A DNA stretch of 64,000 nucleotides. It comes from Aliikangiella sp965214955 (GTDB lineage: Bacteria > Pseudomonadota > Gammaproteobacteria > Enterobacterales > Kangiellaceae). This document shows, piece after piece, positions 1 through 10,124 of this stretch (the first letter of the stretch is position 1; the number at the start of each line of letters is the position of its first letter). The stretch covers positions 744,001 to 808,000 of the forward strand of contig CBDCCU010000009.1 of assembly GCA_965214955.1 (NCBI GenBank), written 5' to 3'. Under the pieces are notes generated by a model. That model did not search any database and had not been told where the DNA came from. It saw nothing but the letters and a program-made list of their open reading frames with translations. The translations under genes and the position numbers were made by a program.

Positions 1-28
1 TCCGTGCGCCTATATAGAAAGTATCCAT

Positions 29-1042
29 ATGAAACTTCAACAGCTTAAATATTTAGTCTCAATTGCAGATAACAACTTGAGCATAACCGCAGCAGCTGAA
101 AGTCTTTATACCTCTCAGCCGGGGATCAGCAAACAGCTACGCTTGCTCGAAGAAGAGCTTAACGTCACTATTTTTGAGCGTAGCGGCAAACAGTTAACTA
201 GCATCACTGCCATAGGTGAAGAAATTATTCAAAAGGCTCGCAACATACTGCAAGAAACCTATAACATAAAGCAGCTAACTAGCGAGTCTTTAGATGTTAA
301 TACTGGTAGCTTTGCTATTGCCACTACTCAAACTCAGGCTCAGTATATTTTGCCTAAGGTTTTTTCTAACTTTCATCAGCGCTATCCCAACCTAAGTATT
401 AATTTACAGCAGGGCACTACCGATCAAATTATGGAATTGTTGCAAAGTCAGAAAGTTGAGTTTGCGATTGCTTCGGGTAATCAAGATCTTGGCTCAGATA
501 TCGTTAAGATCCCTTGTTATCATTGGGATAGAGTATTGCTATTTCCATTTGATCATCCACTTGGTGATCTTAAAGAAATTACTTTGGCCGATGTTTGTCA
601 GTACCCTATTGTTACCTACGAAATGAAAGATAAGAATGCTTCGAGTCTTTTTCAGGCTTGTAATCAAGCGGGGGTTAAGCCTAACGTTGTTTTTACTGCA
701 CAAGATGCCAACATTATTAAAACCTACGTTAAAAATGGTTTTGGGGTAGGCATTATTGCTAGCATGGCGCACGATCCTAAAGCAGACAAAGATCTAATCA
801 ACTACTCTACCAAAAAATTGTTGCCTCGTTGTACTACTTGGATTGCCTTTAATCGCAACTTATTACTACGCAACTATATGAAATATTTTATTCATTTATT
901 TGCGCCCCACATTGCCGATACGGTATTCAACCAATACCGACCACAAGCGAATTTATCTTCTGTTGATTTAGTTAATCAATTAAGCGCAGATGAAGCTGAT
1001 ACAGAATCGAATTTACCTATGCACGAAAGCTGGCATATTTAA
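29..1042 (+). CDS. cysB: LysR-type regulator CysB
   Basis: Transcriptional activator of sulfur assimilation; the family senses O-acetylserine or N-acetylserine. The N-terminus (MKLQQLKYLVSIADNNLSIT, then SLYTSQPGISKQLRLLEEEL) is the winged helix-turn-helix typical of CysB/Cbl, and the effector domain carries TTQTQAQYILP, a CysB hallmark around the ligand pocket. At 337 residues it is slightly longer than the usual 324, with an acidic tail. The start ATG has only a weak ribosome site, and just 28 bases of upstream sequence are visible. It faces the cysJIH operon tail to tail, which supports the pathway assignment. The family call is secure; which sulfur genes it regulates here is inferred. Confidence 0.93.
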   Translation: MKLQQLKYLVSIADNNLSITAAAESLYTSQPGISKQLRLLEEELNVTIFERSGKQLTSITAIGEEIIQKARNILQETYNIKQLTSESLDVNTGSFAIATTQTQAQYILPKVFSNFHQRYPNLSINLQQGTTDQIMELLQSQKVEFAIASGNQDLGSDIVKIPCYHWDRVLLFPFDHPLGDLKEITLADVCQYPIVTYEMKDKNASSLFQACNQAGVKPNVVFTAQDANIIKTYVKNGFGVGIIASMAHDPKADKDLINYSTKKLLPRCTTWIAFNRNLLLRNYMKYFIHLFAPHIADTVFNQYRPQANLSSVDLVNQLSADEADTESNLPMHESWHI

Positions 1043-1064
1043 TCATCGGTTAAGTGATTAATTA

Positions 1065-1133
1065 TGACACCGATAATTATCGCACTAATAAATGTCCTGC
1101 TGGCGAGCAGATAGAGTAGTAATTATCGTGTCA
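1065..1133. terminator. Inverted repeat between convergent cysB and cysH
   Basis: TGACAC-C-GATAATTA (1065-1079) is mirrored by TAATTATCGTGTCA (1120-1133), which overlaps the cysH stop codon. A small hairpin, CTGCT-GGCG-AGCAG, sits between the arms at 1097-1110. There is no long T-run on either strand, so I call it only a possible bidirectional terminator for the two convergent genes. Confidence 0.4.
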
Positions 1134-1863
1134 CGCTTTTTAGCATAGGCTCTGCGTCAAGATGTAATCCGCATTCTCTCTGCCGACCACCAAAGCGGGT
1201 ATCTTCTTCAAGCATATTTGCCGAAAGCGGCACTGTGCTGTGATGATCGCCAATAGAAACATACCCTTGATGCCATAAAGGGTGATAAGGCAAATTATGT
1301 CGGGTTAAATATTGATGCATCTGTTGATTATTCCAATCGGCAATAGGATGCACTTTAATTCGTCCTTTAAAAGGTTGAACAATTTCAATAGATTTTCTTG
1401 ATTGAGATTGACTACGTCTTAACCCAGCAAACCAAGTTCCAACATTTAAGTCAGTTAACGCTCGCTCCATTGGCTCAACTTTATTGCGCTGATTATATTG
1501 ATTAAGTTCGGTAACATCGTCTTGCCACTGTAATCCATAGCGTGCTTCTTGCCATGCTGGGCTAAGATCGGCACGATAAACCTTTAAGTTGAGAGATAGT
1601 CGCTCGGTAAGCTCATCAATAAATTGATAGGTTTCTTTAAACAAATACCCTGTATCAATGACCATTACTGGTATATCAGGATAAATTTGCGTTAAAGCAT
1701 GCAAGCTAACCGCCGATTGAGCACCAAAGCTTGAGGCTAGGGCAAAGTTTCCTGGTAGGTTTTCGAGTGCAAAACTCACTCGTTCTTGCACGCTAGCGCG
1801 GCTTAACCTAGCATTAATTTCTAGAAAAGATTGCGGATTTTCATAACTAATCATATTGCTCAC
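1123..1863 (-). CDS. cysH: Phosphoadenylyl-sulfate (PAPS) reductase
   Basis: Reduces PAPS to sulfite and adenosine 3',5'-bisphosphate with thioredoxin in the cytoplasm. The nucleotide-binding motif SSFGAQSAVSLH lies near residue 44. The catalytic C-terminal motif ECGLHL contains Cys231, which is the only cysteine in the 246-residue protein. The paired cysteines that bind a 4Fe-4S cluster in APS reductases are therefore absent, which points to a PAPS-specific enzyme. The start is a GTG that overlaps the cysI stop codon (GTGA), giving translational coupling; an ATG three codons in is an alternative. It is the last gene of cysJIH. Confidence 0.95.
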   Translation of the reverse strand: MSNMISYENPQSFLEINARLSRASVQERVSFALENLPGNFALASSFGAQSAVSLHALTQIYPDIPVMVIDTGYLFKETYQFIDELTERLSLNLKVYRADLSPAWQEARYGLQWQDDVTELNQYNQRNKVEPMERALTDLNVGTWFAGLRRSQSQSRKSIEIVQPFKGRIKVHPIADWNNQQMHQYLTRHNLPYHPLWHQGYVSIGDHHSTVPLSANMLEEDTRFGGRQRECGLHLDAEPMLKSVTR

Positions 1864-3575
1864 CCATGAAAGTCGAGTCCATTATTAACCGCTTTAATAT
1901 GTTTTTGTCTGATTAAGAAATCACCAAAATATTCATTATTTTCACGGTTAGCGGCATAATCTTCAATTAACGGAGTTAATGCCGTAATGATCTGTTGCTC
2001 ATTAATGTTTTCTTTATAAAGTTTGTTTAATCGGTCGCCTTTGTGGCTAGCCCCAAGGTATAAATTGTATTTTCCTGGTGCTTTGCCAACAAAGCCTATT
2101 TCACCCAAAAATGGACGTGCACAGCCGTTAGGGCAGCCTGTCATACGAATGTTGATTGGCGCATCTTTTAAGCCGTTACTATCTAAAACCCCTTCAATTT
2201 GAGTGATAAGGTCGGGCAGATAACGCTCAGCCTCTGCCATGGCTAAAGAGCAAGTTGGAAAAGCTACACAAGCAATCGAATTAAGCCGAGTTGGGGTTTC
2301 ATTTTTGCCATAGCTAAGCCCATATTCAGCAACCAATTGCTCAATCTGTGCTTTATTTTCTGGGCTAACATTGCTAATTAACATATTTTGATTAGGGGTT
2401 ACCCTAAATTCACCATCGTGTACTTTAGCAATAGCCTGTAAACCCGAGAATATTCGAGAGTCACCTTTATCAACAATGCGTCCGCTGTGGATATAAAGGG
2501 TTAAATGCCACTGTTTATCTTCGGTTTGCAACCAGCCATAGCGATCACCATTGTGAACAAACTCAAAGTCTTTTGCCTGCTCTAATGGTTTGCCACAATA
2601 CTCACTGAGTATGGTTTTAAACTGCTCAACACCAAGTCGGTCAATGGTGTACTTCAATCGTGCTAGTTTTCTTACCTCGCGATTACCATAGTCTCTTTGT
2701 ACCTTAACAATGTTTTCAGCCACATCAAGCAAGTCATCAGGGCTACAGAATCCAATAACATTGGCAACTCTTGGGTAAGTTTCGTTATCGTTATGGGTTG
2801 AACCCATGCCGCCGCCAACGGTTACGTTAAAGCCTAGTAGTTTGTTATCTTCAACAATGGCAATGAAACCCATGTCATTGGCGTAGATGTCTACATCGTT
2901 ATAAGGCGGAATAGCAAATGCGGTTTTAAACTTTCTTGGTAGATAGGTATTGCCATAAATGGGCTCTTCGGTGGTTTCTACTTTTTCACCATCGAGCCAA
3001 ATTTCATGAAACGCATTGGTTGCAGGTAGTAAATGTTCGCTAAGCTTTTTTGACCATTCGTAAACTTCTTGATGAATATTGGAAGTTTCCGGTAGCGGAT
3101 TAGCCATAACATTACGGTTAACATCGCCACACGCGGCAATGGTATCGAGCATTGTTGCGTTAATACCAGCAATGGTTTTTTTAAGATTGCGTTTAAACAC
3201 ACCGTGCCACTGGTAGGTTTGTCTTGTGGTAAGGCGCAATCCACCACTGGTGTATTTTTGTGCGAGATCGGCCATGGCAAGGTATTGCTCTGAGGTTGCC
3301 ACACCTCCAGGAACACGAGCACGGATCATAAACGAATAAAGCGGTTCTAGTTTCTGCTTACGACGTTCATTGCGTAGGTCTCGATCATCTTGTTGATAAA
3401 TGCCGTGAAACTTAATTAGCATTTGATCGTCATCCGAAATAGCGCCAGTAATTGGATCAACTAATCCTTCTTTAAGGGTTCCACGCAAATTTTTACTTTC
3501 AATCTTAATGCGCTCTACATCAGAATGACGCTCTGGATCATAAACCGTTGGCTTAATTAAACTATTACTGCTCAT
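1860..3575 (-). CDS. cysI: Sulfite reductase hemoprotein beta subunit
   Basis: Catalyses six-electron reduction of sulfite to sulfide using siroheme and a 4Fe-4S cluster. The four cluster/siroheme cysteines are visible as CVAFPTC and GCPNGC in the C-terminal half. Earlier segments include GGLRLTTRQTYQWHGV and GGGMGSTHN, both typical of the nitrite/sulfite reductase fold. The length of 571 residues is normal for CysI. It begins with ATG two bases after the cysJ stop and ends inside the cysH start, so the three genes are tightly coupled. Electrons come from the NADPH flavoprotein CysJ encoded just upstream. Confidence 0.97.
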   Translation of the reverse strand: MSSNSLIKPTVYDPERHSDVERIKIESKNLRGTLKEGLVDPITGAISDDDQMLIKFHGIYQQDDRDLRNERRKQKLEPLYSFMIRARVPGGVATSEQYLAMADLAQKYTSGGLRLTTRQTYQWHGVFKRNLKKTIAGINATMLDTIAACGDVNRNVMANPLPETSNIHQEVYEWSKKLSEHLLPATNAFHEIWLDGEKVETTEEPIYGNTYLPRKFKTAFAIPPYNDVDIYANDMGFIAIVEDNKLLGFNVTVGGGMGSTHNDNETYPRVANVIGFCSPDDLLDVAENIVKVQRDYGNREVRKLARLKYTIDRLGVEQFKTILSEYCGKPLEQAKDFEFVHNGDRYGWLQTEDKQWHLTLYIHSGRIVDKGDSRIFSGLQAIAKVHDGEFRVTPNQNMLISNVSPENKAQIEQLVAEYGLSYGKNETPTRLNSIACVAFPTCSLAMAEAERYLPDLITQIEGVLDSNGLKDAPINIRMTGCPNGCARPFLGEIGFVGKAPGKYNLYLGASHKGDRLNKLYKENINEQQIITALTPLIEDYAANRENNEYFGDFLIRQKHIKAVNNGLDFHG

Positions 3576-3577
3576 AA

Positions 3578-5368
3578 TTAATATACATCTCTTTGATAGC
3601 GTGATTCTTTCTTCAACTGTTTTAAGTATTCTTTGGCTTGCTCAGCGTTTAAGTTTCCTTGCTGGCTAATCACCGTTAATAAAGTGGCTTCTACATCTTT
3701 TGCCATTCGTGACATATCACCACAAACATAAATGGCTGCACCATTTTCAATCCATTGCCAAAGTGTCTCTTGTTGCTCAAGTAGTTTGTCTTGAACGTAC
3801 ACTTTTTCGGCTTGATCGCGCGAAAAGGCTAAATCAATGTTGGTGAGCACTTTGTCTTTTAAAAACTTTTGGATTTCTGTTTGGTAAAGAAAATCAGTGT
3901 TAAAGTGTGGGTTACCAAAAAATAGCCAGCTATTACCCGGTGCTTCTTGTAGCTCTCGCTCTTGTAAGAAAGCTCTGTAAGGGGCAACACCCGTACCTGC
4001 GCCAATTAAAATAATATCGGTATCTGAATTTGGTAACTTAAAGTTTTTGTTGTGATCGATATAAATATTAACCGAGTCACCTTCTTCTAAAGTTTGAGTC
4101 AGATAGTGCGAAGCTAGCCCATAACGCTCGCCATTGTCGTTATGATTAACAACATGGTTGAGGGTGATATGCACTTCTTCGGGGTTTTCTTCTAGGCTCG
4201 ATGCAATCGAGTAAAGGCGTGATTTAATCGGTTTTAAAATATCAACCAATTGCTGTGCTGTAATAGGCGACTCTAATAAAAGCAATGCATCAATTAATTG
4301 ATGATCTTTTACATAGCTTGCATAGTTTTCAATAATTGCTTTAATGGCTTGCGAATCGGTTAATGTAGCCAAAGCCTCTAAGGTGCCTTTGTTAAGCAGT
4401 GTTAGTTCAAGATGAGTGGTTAACGCTTGATGAATAGTTAGTTCATTATCTTGAAATTTAACTAGCTCTTCTGAATTAATTGATAAAACTTTTAAGATCT
4501 CATTGACTAATGATTGCGAATTATTAGCCCAAATGCCAATGGCATCACCTGGCTGGTATTCAATGGCAGAGTCGGCTAAATCAATTTCAAGGTGGTAGGT
4601 TTCTTTGCTTGAGCCTGCACCAGTAATTTTTTGCAAGCTAGAAACTGTTGCCGCGTAGGGATTAGCCTTGCTGTATATGCTAGCAACTGAAGCCACAGGG
4701 GCTACCGCTTGCTGAGCATTGGTAATATCGGGCTGTAATTGTGCTAACTCGGCAACTAAAGTGTTAATCCAGCTATCAGCTTCTTCTTCGTAATCAACAT
4801 CGCAATCTATACGGTCAATTAAGGCTTTGGAGCCTAGTTTGCTAAGCGCGTTGTCGAAGTCTTTGGCGGTTTGGCAGAAAAACTCATAACTTGAATCACC
4901 CAGTCCTAAAACCGCATGTTTAACATCATTTAGCTTAGGGGCTTTTTTACTAAAGATAGCTTCATGAAAATCAATGGCATCATCTGGCGGCTCGCCCTCA
5001 CCGTGGGTTGAGGCGATCACAAAAATGATGGAGTAATTACTCAGCTGCTTGAGTTTAATATCGAGCGTAGACTGTAGCGTGACATCATAACCATTTTGTA
5101 GTTTTGCTTGCAGCTGTTCGGCTACTGATTCTGCATTGCCAGTTTGTGAGGCAAAAAGTACCAAAACTTTAGGCTTGGCAACGGTATTTAAGCTTGCCGC
5201 TAAAGCGGTTTGTGGCACATCTAAAGGTGTGCTAACACTTGATTCGGCCAGCCCTGCGCAATAGCCACTAAGCCATTGCAACTGTTTTGGCGAAAAAGAT
5301 TTTATTTGGGTTAAAAGCTGATCGTTATTCAATGGTAACGAGTCAACAACTTGCTCTTTTATACTCAC
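3578..5368 (-). CDS. cysJ: Sulfite reductase NADPH flavoprotein alpha subunit
   Basis: Passes electrons from NADPH through FAD and FMN to CysI. The 596 residues hold an N-terminal flavodoxin-like FMN domain (FASQTGNAESVAEQL near residue 72, then STHGEGEPPDDA), an FAD-binding region with RLYSIASS, and a C-terminal NADPH domain with GAGTGVAPYRAFLQER; the protein ends in RYQRDVY, the usual CysJ end. The start is GTG, with no strong ribosome site in front. It is the first gene of cysJIH, so the 110-base gap upstream (5369-5478) should hold the CysB-dependent promoter; I could not define a CysB site in it. Confidence 0.96.
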   Translation of the reverse strand: MSIKEQVVDSLPLNNDQLLTQIKSFSPKQLQWLSGYCAGLAESSVSTPLDVPQTALAASLNTVAKPKVLVLFASQTGNAESVAEQLQAKLQNGYDVTLQSTLDIKLKQLSNYSIIFVIASTHGEGEPPDDAIDFHEAIFSKKAPKLNDVKHAVLGLGDSSYEFFCQTAKDFDNALSKLGSKALIDRIDCDVDYEEEADSWINTLVAELAQLQPDITNAQQAVAPVASVASIYSKANPYAATVSSLQKITGAGSSKETYHLEIDLADSAIEYQPGDAIGIWANNSQSLVNEILKVLSINSEELVKFQDNELTIHQALTTHLELTLLNKGTLEALATLTDSQAIKAIIENYASYVKDHQLIDALLLLESPITAQQLVDILKPIKSRLYSIASSLEENPEEVHITLNHVVNHNDNGERYGLASHYLTQTLEEGDSVNIYIDHNKNFKLPNSDTDIILIGAGTGVAPYRAFLQERELQEAPGNSWLFFGNPHFNTDFLYQTEIQKFLKDKVLTNIDLAFSRDQAEKVYVQDKLLEQQETLWQWIENGAAIYVCGDMSRMAKDVEATLLTVISQQGNLNAEQAKEYLKQLKKESRYQRDVY

Positions 5369-5478
5369 AATATTTCACACATTTAATCATAATTGCGCAA
5401 ATTATTGCTTTTTAGACGGCTAAACCCAACTAACCCATTGGCATATCAATATAGCTTTTGGGCATATTTAACAAAATG

Positions 5479-6585
5479 TTAAGCACCAGTTGACTGAATT
5501 GTTACTTGTTGACCTTCTCTTAGTCGCTCTGCACCACGCGTGGCAACATTATCGCCTTGCTTTAAATCACCATCAATCATCACCCAATCGCCAGCACCTT
5601 TGCCCACTTTAACTTTTAGCCTATGCGCTTTATTTTCACTATCTATTTTTACTACATAGGTTCCATCTCTGCGTAAAATTAGTGCATCACGATGTACGGT
5701 TAAAGCCGAGCGACTGCTTTCTATGGGTAAACTTACTTTAACGAGTTGTCCTGCTGCCCAATATTTTTGCCCTTGCTCAGGAACCTTAATTCGCATTTCA
5801 AAAGTTTGTGATAAAGGATCTGCGGCAGGAATAATGGTTGAAACTTTAGCGGGAAGTGCAAGAGTTTGATTATTTTCTTTGCCACTAAAGCTCGACTCGT
5901 TTTTATTAAATAAGGTGACTTGGCTGCCAGGTTTTGTGTAAGCCAAATATTTAATTGGCACAAATAATCTAACTTCTAAGCTTTCGGTGTCGAGTAAGTT
6001 TACTAAAACATCACTACGGCTAACATCAAACCCCGCACGACGAGAGCGCGAAGTAACAACACCATCAAACGGCGACAATATTGTTGCACGCGACAGTTGA
6101 TCATTAATTTGTTTGAGTTGTAATTCTGCAATTTCTTGATCAGACTGTGCTAACTGATACTGAGATTCGGTTTGTTCTAGCTGGTACTGCGAAGCGCTAT
6201 TTTTTTGTCTTAAAGCTTTTTGTCTTTGCAGTTCTCGGGCTAAATACTGCTTATTAATTTTTGCCCGTTTAAGTTGAGCTTGCTGTTCTGCTTGTCTAAG
6301 TTTTAGTGGTAAAAGCTCAATTTGAGCGACTTTATCACCTGCTTTAACATAAGTGCCTGGCTCAGCTACCCATTCTAATTTGCCTGTGATCCCTGCGGTA
6401 AGTTGAACTTGGTTTCTACTATAAATGGTTCCTAATATATCAGCGGTAGGCTGAGTTGATATAGACTTTACTGCAGACACTTTTACTGGGCTAGCAGGTG
6501 TTTGTTGTGCGTGAATTGCAGCGCTAAAAGCAAGTAGTGTAGAAAATATTAAATGTTTGGTTTGAATAAAGTTATTAATCATCAT
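5479..6585 (-). CDS. RND efflux periplasmic adaptor (membrane fusion protein)
   Basis: Periplasmic adaptor that joins an inner-membrane RND pump to an outer-membrane channel. It has a signal peptide ending near HAQQ, a lipoyl-like half (EWVAEPGTYVKAGDKVAQIE), a helical hairpin rich in Q, L, R and A from about residue 95 to 165, the second lipoyl half (ATILSPFDGVVTSRSRRAG), and a beta-barrel and membrane-proximal domain. I chose the ATG at 6585, which follows an AGGTG sequence; a GTG at 6591 is the longest alternative. The gene is second in a two-gene operon behind the permease, reversed from the usual order. No outer-membrane channel gene is adjacent, so a TolC-type partner must be elsewhere. 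Substrate unknown. Confidence 0.9.
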   Translation of the reverse strand: MMINNFIQTKHLIFSTLLAFSAAIHAQQTPASPVKVSAVKSISTQPTADILGTIYSRNQVQLTAGITGKLEWVAEPGTYVKAGDKVAQIELLPLKLRQAEQQAQLKRAKINKQYLARELQRQKALRQKNSASQYQLEQTESQYQLAQSDQEIAELQLKQINDQLSRATILSPFDGVVTSRSRRAGFDVSRSDVLVNLLDTESLEVRLFVPIKYLAYTKPGSQVTLFNKNESSFSGKENNQTLALPAKVSTIIPAADPLSQTFEMRIKVPEQGQKYWAAGQLVKVSLPIESSRSALTVHRDALILRRDGTYVVKIDSENKAHRLKVKVGKGAGDWVMIDGDLKQGDNVATRGAERLREGQQVTIQSTGA

Positions 6586-6596
6586 TTTCACCTAAG

Positions 6597-9500
6597 TTAG
6601 TTAGCGCTAGAAGCCGCTTTTCTTTGGGGAGTAAACCGTTTTTTTAATTGGCTCGATTTAAAACTAAGCTGTAATAAACTGGGCATTAATATCAAAGTAA
6701 ATAAAGCGCTAATCCCCATTCCACCAACAATAACCGTGGCTAACCCGCGATATATTTCAGATCCCACACCAGGGATCATCATTAAAGGCAACATGCCAAA
6801 TATGCTAGTGAGTGTGCTCATATAAACTGGACGTGCTCGCACTCTTACTGCTTGTCTAACCGCTTTTTCTCTACTTAAACCAGTATTTTCAGCAGCTCTG
6901 GTTTGATCAACGAGTAAAATTGCATTATTCACCACAAGCCCTAGCAAAATAATAAAGCCAATCATGGTGAGAAGATCTAAGCTTTGGAACGTGAATAGAT
7001 TTAGTATTGCCAAGCCAACCACTCCACCAGCAACCGCCATTGGCATAACCAGTAATACTAGCAAACTGTCTTTGGCCGATTTAAACAATGCGGTCATTAA
7101 TAAAAATAGTATTAATAAGGCTAAAGAAAAATTATTGGCCATTTCTATAATAGCGCCAGCCATACGGTTGGCATTTCCGCTCATTTGAATGCTAGCATCT
7201 GCTGGTAGCGCGCTATTAATTTGGGGCAAAACTTTCTCTTCAAGTAAGTTGATGGTTTCTTCTAATGACATATTCGGTGGCGGTGAAATAATTAAACTTA
7301 CGGTTCTTTTTCCATCAACTCTGCGTAGCTGTGTTGGTCCAACTGTGCGCTCAATGTCGGTTAATTCGCCTAACATTTGAATTCCAGCAAGAGGAGTGTA
7401 TAGCGGTAATTCCGCTAGTTCGTCGGGAGTTTGCCATTTATCGCCACGTAAAATTACGTTCATGCGATCATTACCATCAAAATATTCGCTCACAAATAAC
7501 CCGCTGGTTAATGCTCTTACCGATTGAGCTAGCGACTGTCTATCGGTTCCTGCTTGGGTTATGCGTCTGTCTTTAGGGATAAGCCTGAGTTCGGGCTCGG
7601 CAAGAGATAGTCCTGGTACGGGTCTGGCACTTGTTCCAGGCATTGCTTCATTTATTGTTGTTAAGCCTGTTCTGGCAGCAGCCATAAGAGCTTCAATGTC
7701 TGAGCCTTGAATATCTAAACTAATGGATCGTCCATTTCCGCCACCATTTACATTAATCATTGAGCCTCTAAACAAGAAAACTTGAGTGTCAGGCAAATCG
7801 TGTAATACCTGAGTTCTAACCACTTGCATAAGCTCTTCAACTTTACGAGGGTCATCCGAATATATAAAACCACCTGATGAGCCAGGGCCAAAGCTATAAA
7901 AATTATAACTTTTTATTTTGGGCTCTTGCTCGCCAGTGTAATAGGGTTTTAATCGCTCTTTTACTCGTTTTGCTAGCTCTTGCTCAATGAAGGTTAAATT
8001 TCCGCCAGGTGGCATTATTAAAGAGTAGAAAAAGCCATCAATTGGAGCTCTTGGCATAAAGTCGGTACGGGGCATTAGTGTTATAGTAACAATTGCTGAA
8101 CCACCTAATAAACAGCTAATCCATATGCTTCTTTTTAAATTGGTGTTTGTTATTGCCATCACTATATTGGTTAGTTTTTCCCAATAATGAGCAAAAGGAT
8201 CAACCACTGACATTTGCCTTAACCAAAACTGGCTTATCACGGGCATTAAACTCATTGCGGTAACCAACGAAGCTAATACCGCAACTGATAAGGTTAAGGC
8301 TAAATCTGAAAAAAGTTGCCCTTCAATACCTTGCATAAATAGAATGGGCAAAAATATAGCAATACTGGTTGCAGTAGAGGCAAACAATGCGCCCGAAACT
8401 TGTAACGTGCCTTTAAGAACAGCTTTTTTGTCGCTATAACCCTCAGAGCGCAACCTAACAATATTTTCTTGAACAATAATGGCGGCATCTAGCACTAATC
8501 CAACAGAAAAAGCTAAACCCGCTAAAGAAATGACATTTAAACTTCTATCAAGTAGGCTAAGGGCTAAAAATGCTACCGCTAAAGAAATTGGGATAGTAGT
8601 GGCAATGATTAATGTGGGTCTTATTCCGCGTAGAAACATCCATAGAATGCCTAAAGCCAATAAAACACCCAGCCCAAGGTTTGATTTAACCAAATTGAGT
8701 GCATTACGAATATGTACTGATGCATCAAAACTTAAATCAATGGCTAGCCCCACCTCGGCTAATGCGCCTTGGTTAAGTTCTTTTATTGCTTTATTGATTT
8801 CATCTAGCACAACAACCGTGTTACTGCCGTTGTTTCTTTGAATGGTGATGTAGTAACCTGGCTCGCCATTTCTTAGAGTAAAGGCAAAACGATCTTGTTG
8901 AGTGAGTTCAACATTGGCAATGTCTTTAAGGTAAATTGGTCTATTTTGCCGATAACCAACAATCATTTCAGATAGGTTATCTATATCGTATTGCCCTGCA
9001 AAACGAACGGTGTAGTTTCTGCGTCCTACTTCGGCAAAACCGCCTGATACATCGTTAGCTCTAGATATTGTAGAAGCAATTTGTCCAACTTGAATACCTA
9101 ATGATGCCGCTTTATAGGGATCGAATGTAATGCGTAGCTCACTGGGGCGTCGTGAATTTAAATTGACTCTTCCCACCCCTTGTATTCGAGTAAAACGAGG
9201 TTCAACTACGCTATCTATTAACGACTGAAATTCAGTAATATCATTAATGTTGCTGCCTTTAACAGGTCTTATTAATAGTGATGCTGCATTAGGCGCTGAT
9301 GGTCCAGTTCCCGAAGCTGATACTACTGGCTCTGTTGCATCTAAGGGGAGTGGCGGCGCTTGATTAAGATTATTAATCACATCGAGCATAGCCTTTTGCA
9401 TATCGGTTCCAACTGCAAAAGTTAACGAAATATTACCAAAGCCTCTTTGTACATTGGTGGTTACATCTAGCACACCAGGGGTATTTTTTACCACATTTTC

Positions 9501-9701
9501 TATCGGTTCAATTATTACCGATTCAAGCTCTTCAGGTGCCGCAGCTCGCCATCCCATACCGATATTTATTTGTGGTTGCTGAATATTTGGGGTGAGCTGA
9601 ATAGGCAGTTTTAATACACTAATCGCACTAAAAACTAAAATCAGGGCAGTTATCACTAAAATAGCAGCGGGATTTTTTATAGAGGCTCGGGTTAAGTTCA
9701 T
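6597..9701 (-). CDS. RND-family efflux permease (HAE1-like)
   Basis: Proton-driven inner-membrane exporter of 1034 residues with the standard plan: TM1 at the N-terminus (ILVITALILVFSAISVL), a large porter loop, TM2-6, TM7, a second porter loop and TM8-12. The TM4 segment GLVLDAAIIVQENIV keeps one acidic proton-relay residue where HAE1 pumps usually have two Asp. TM10 has GLVVNNAILLVDQ. The loops contain GMGWRAAAPEELE and ITIQRNNGSNTV, typical of HAE1-type pumps. It is the first gene of the operon, ahead of the adaptor. Divergent fnr starts 423 bases upstream. Substrate cannot be read from the sequence. Confidence 0.93.
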   Translation of the reverse strand: MNLTRASIKNPAAILVITALILVFSAISVLKLPIQLTPNIQQPQINIGMGWRAAAPEELESVIIEPIENVVKNTPGVLDVTTNVQRGFGNISLTFAVGTDMQKAMLDVINNLNQAPPLPLDATEPVVSASGTGPSAPNAASLLIRPVKGSNINDITEFQSLIDSVVEPRFTRIQGVGRVNLNSRRPSELRITFDPYKAASLGIQVGQIASTISRANDVSGGFAEVGRRNYTVRFAGQYDIDNLSEMIVGYRQNRPIYLKDIANVELTQQDRFAFTLRNGEPGYYITIQRNNGSNTVVVLDEINKAIKELNQGALAEVGLAIDLSFDASVHIRNALNLVKSNLGLGVLLALGILWMFLRGIRPTLIIATTIPISLAVAFLALSLLDRSLNVISLAGLAFSVGLVLDAAIIVQENIVRLRSEGYSDKKAVLKGTLQVSGALFASTATSIAIFLPILFMQGIEGQLFSDLALTLSVAVLASLVTAMSLMPVISQFWLRQMSVVDPFAHYWEKLTNIVMAITNTNLKRSIWISCLLGGSAIVTITLMPRTDFMPRAPIDGFFYSLIMPPGGNLTFIEQELAKRVKERLKPYYTGEQEPKIKSYNFYSFGPGSSGGFIYSDDPRKVEELMQVVRTQVLHDLPDTQVFLFRGSMINVNGGGNGRSISLDIQGSDIEALMAAARTGLTTINEAMPGTSARPVPGLSLAEPELRLIPKDRRITQAGTDRQSLAQSVRALTSGLFVSEYFDGNDRMNVILRGDKWQTPDELAELPLYTPLAGIQMLGELTDIERTVGPTQLRRVDGKRTVSLIISPPPNMSLEETINLLEEKVLPQINSALPADASIQMSGNANRMAGAIIEMANNFSLALLILFLLMTALFKSAKDSLLVLLVMPMAVAGGVVGLAILNLFTFQSLDLLTMIGFIILLGLVVNNAILLVDQTRAAENTGLSREKAVRQAVRVRARPVYMSTLTSIFGMLPLMMIPGVGSEIYRGLATVIVGGMGISALFTLILMPSLLQLSFKSSQLKKRFTPQRKAASSAN

Positions 9702-10124
9702 GGCGGTTTACTCAAATTAAATCCTCAAGCAGTTTGCCCCAACAAAGCCAATAGTTCAGTTATCTTATTGTGTCCAATTAATAAATTAAGTAACAAAGTG
9801 ATACGAAAATTCAGGCTAACTTTAATTATGTTCGGTTTAGCGTATTTAATTTTGATAGTTTGATACTTAAAAGGAAGAGGTAGTTTTATTAAAAAGCTAT
9901 GACATTTAGCTAAATTTCACATAATCAATAGGTTGCATATTTGTGGATTAATTAGGTTTTGTTTATACTGGTTTATTCAAGGGTTAGCCTAGTGTTTGCA
10001 AGGGTTTTTAGGTGATATAATCTTTGGCCAAAAAAATTTTGAATTTTTTTTCAAAATTTACTTTTTTCAACTAAACTCAGTAGTTGAACAATAAATAAAA
10101 TAACAGGCTAACAAAATCACTGCT
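9702..10124. promoter_or_regulatory. Divergent promoter region between the RND operon and fnr
   Basis: This 423-base AT-rich gap separates two divergent transcription units. Two inverted repeats lie near fnr: AAATTTTGAA/TTCAAAATTT (10034-10059, six-T spacer) and TTCAACTA/TAGTTGAA (10066-10088), the latter 36 bases before the fnr start. Neither matches the FNR consensus TTGAT-N4-ATCAA. They are candidate operators for fnr. I see no open reading frame worth annotating. Confidence 0.4.

Noticed and set aside
8479..8841. A 120-codon frame antisense to the RND permease gene
   Set aside because: It is the complement of a clearly coding sequence; composition mirrors the sense codons and no start signal is present.
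10034..10088. FNR autoregulatory box before fnr
   Set aside because: The inverted repeats there do not fit TTGAT-N4-ATCAA; they may bind something else.
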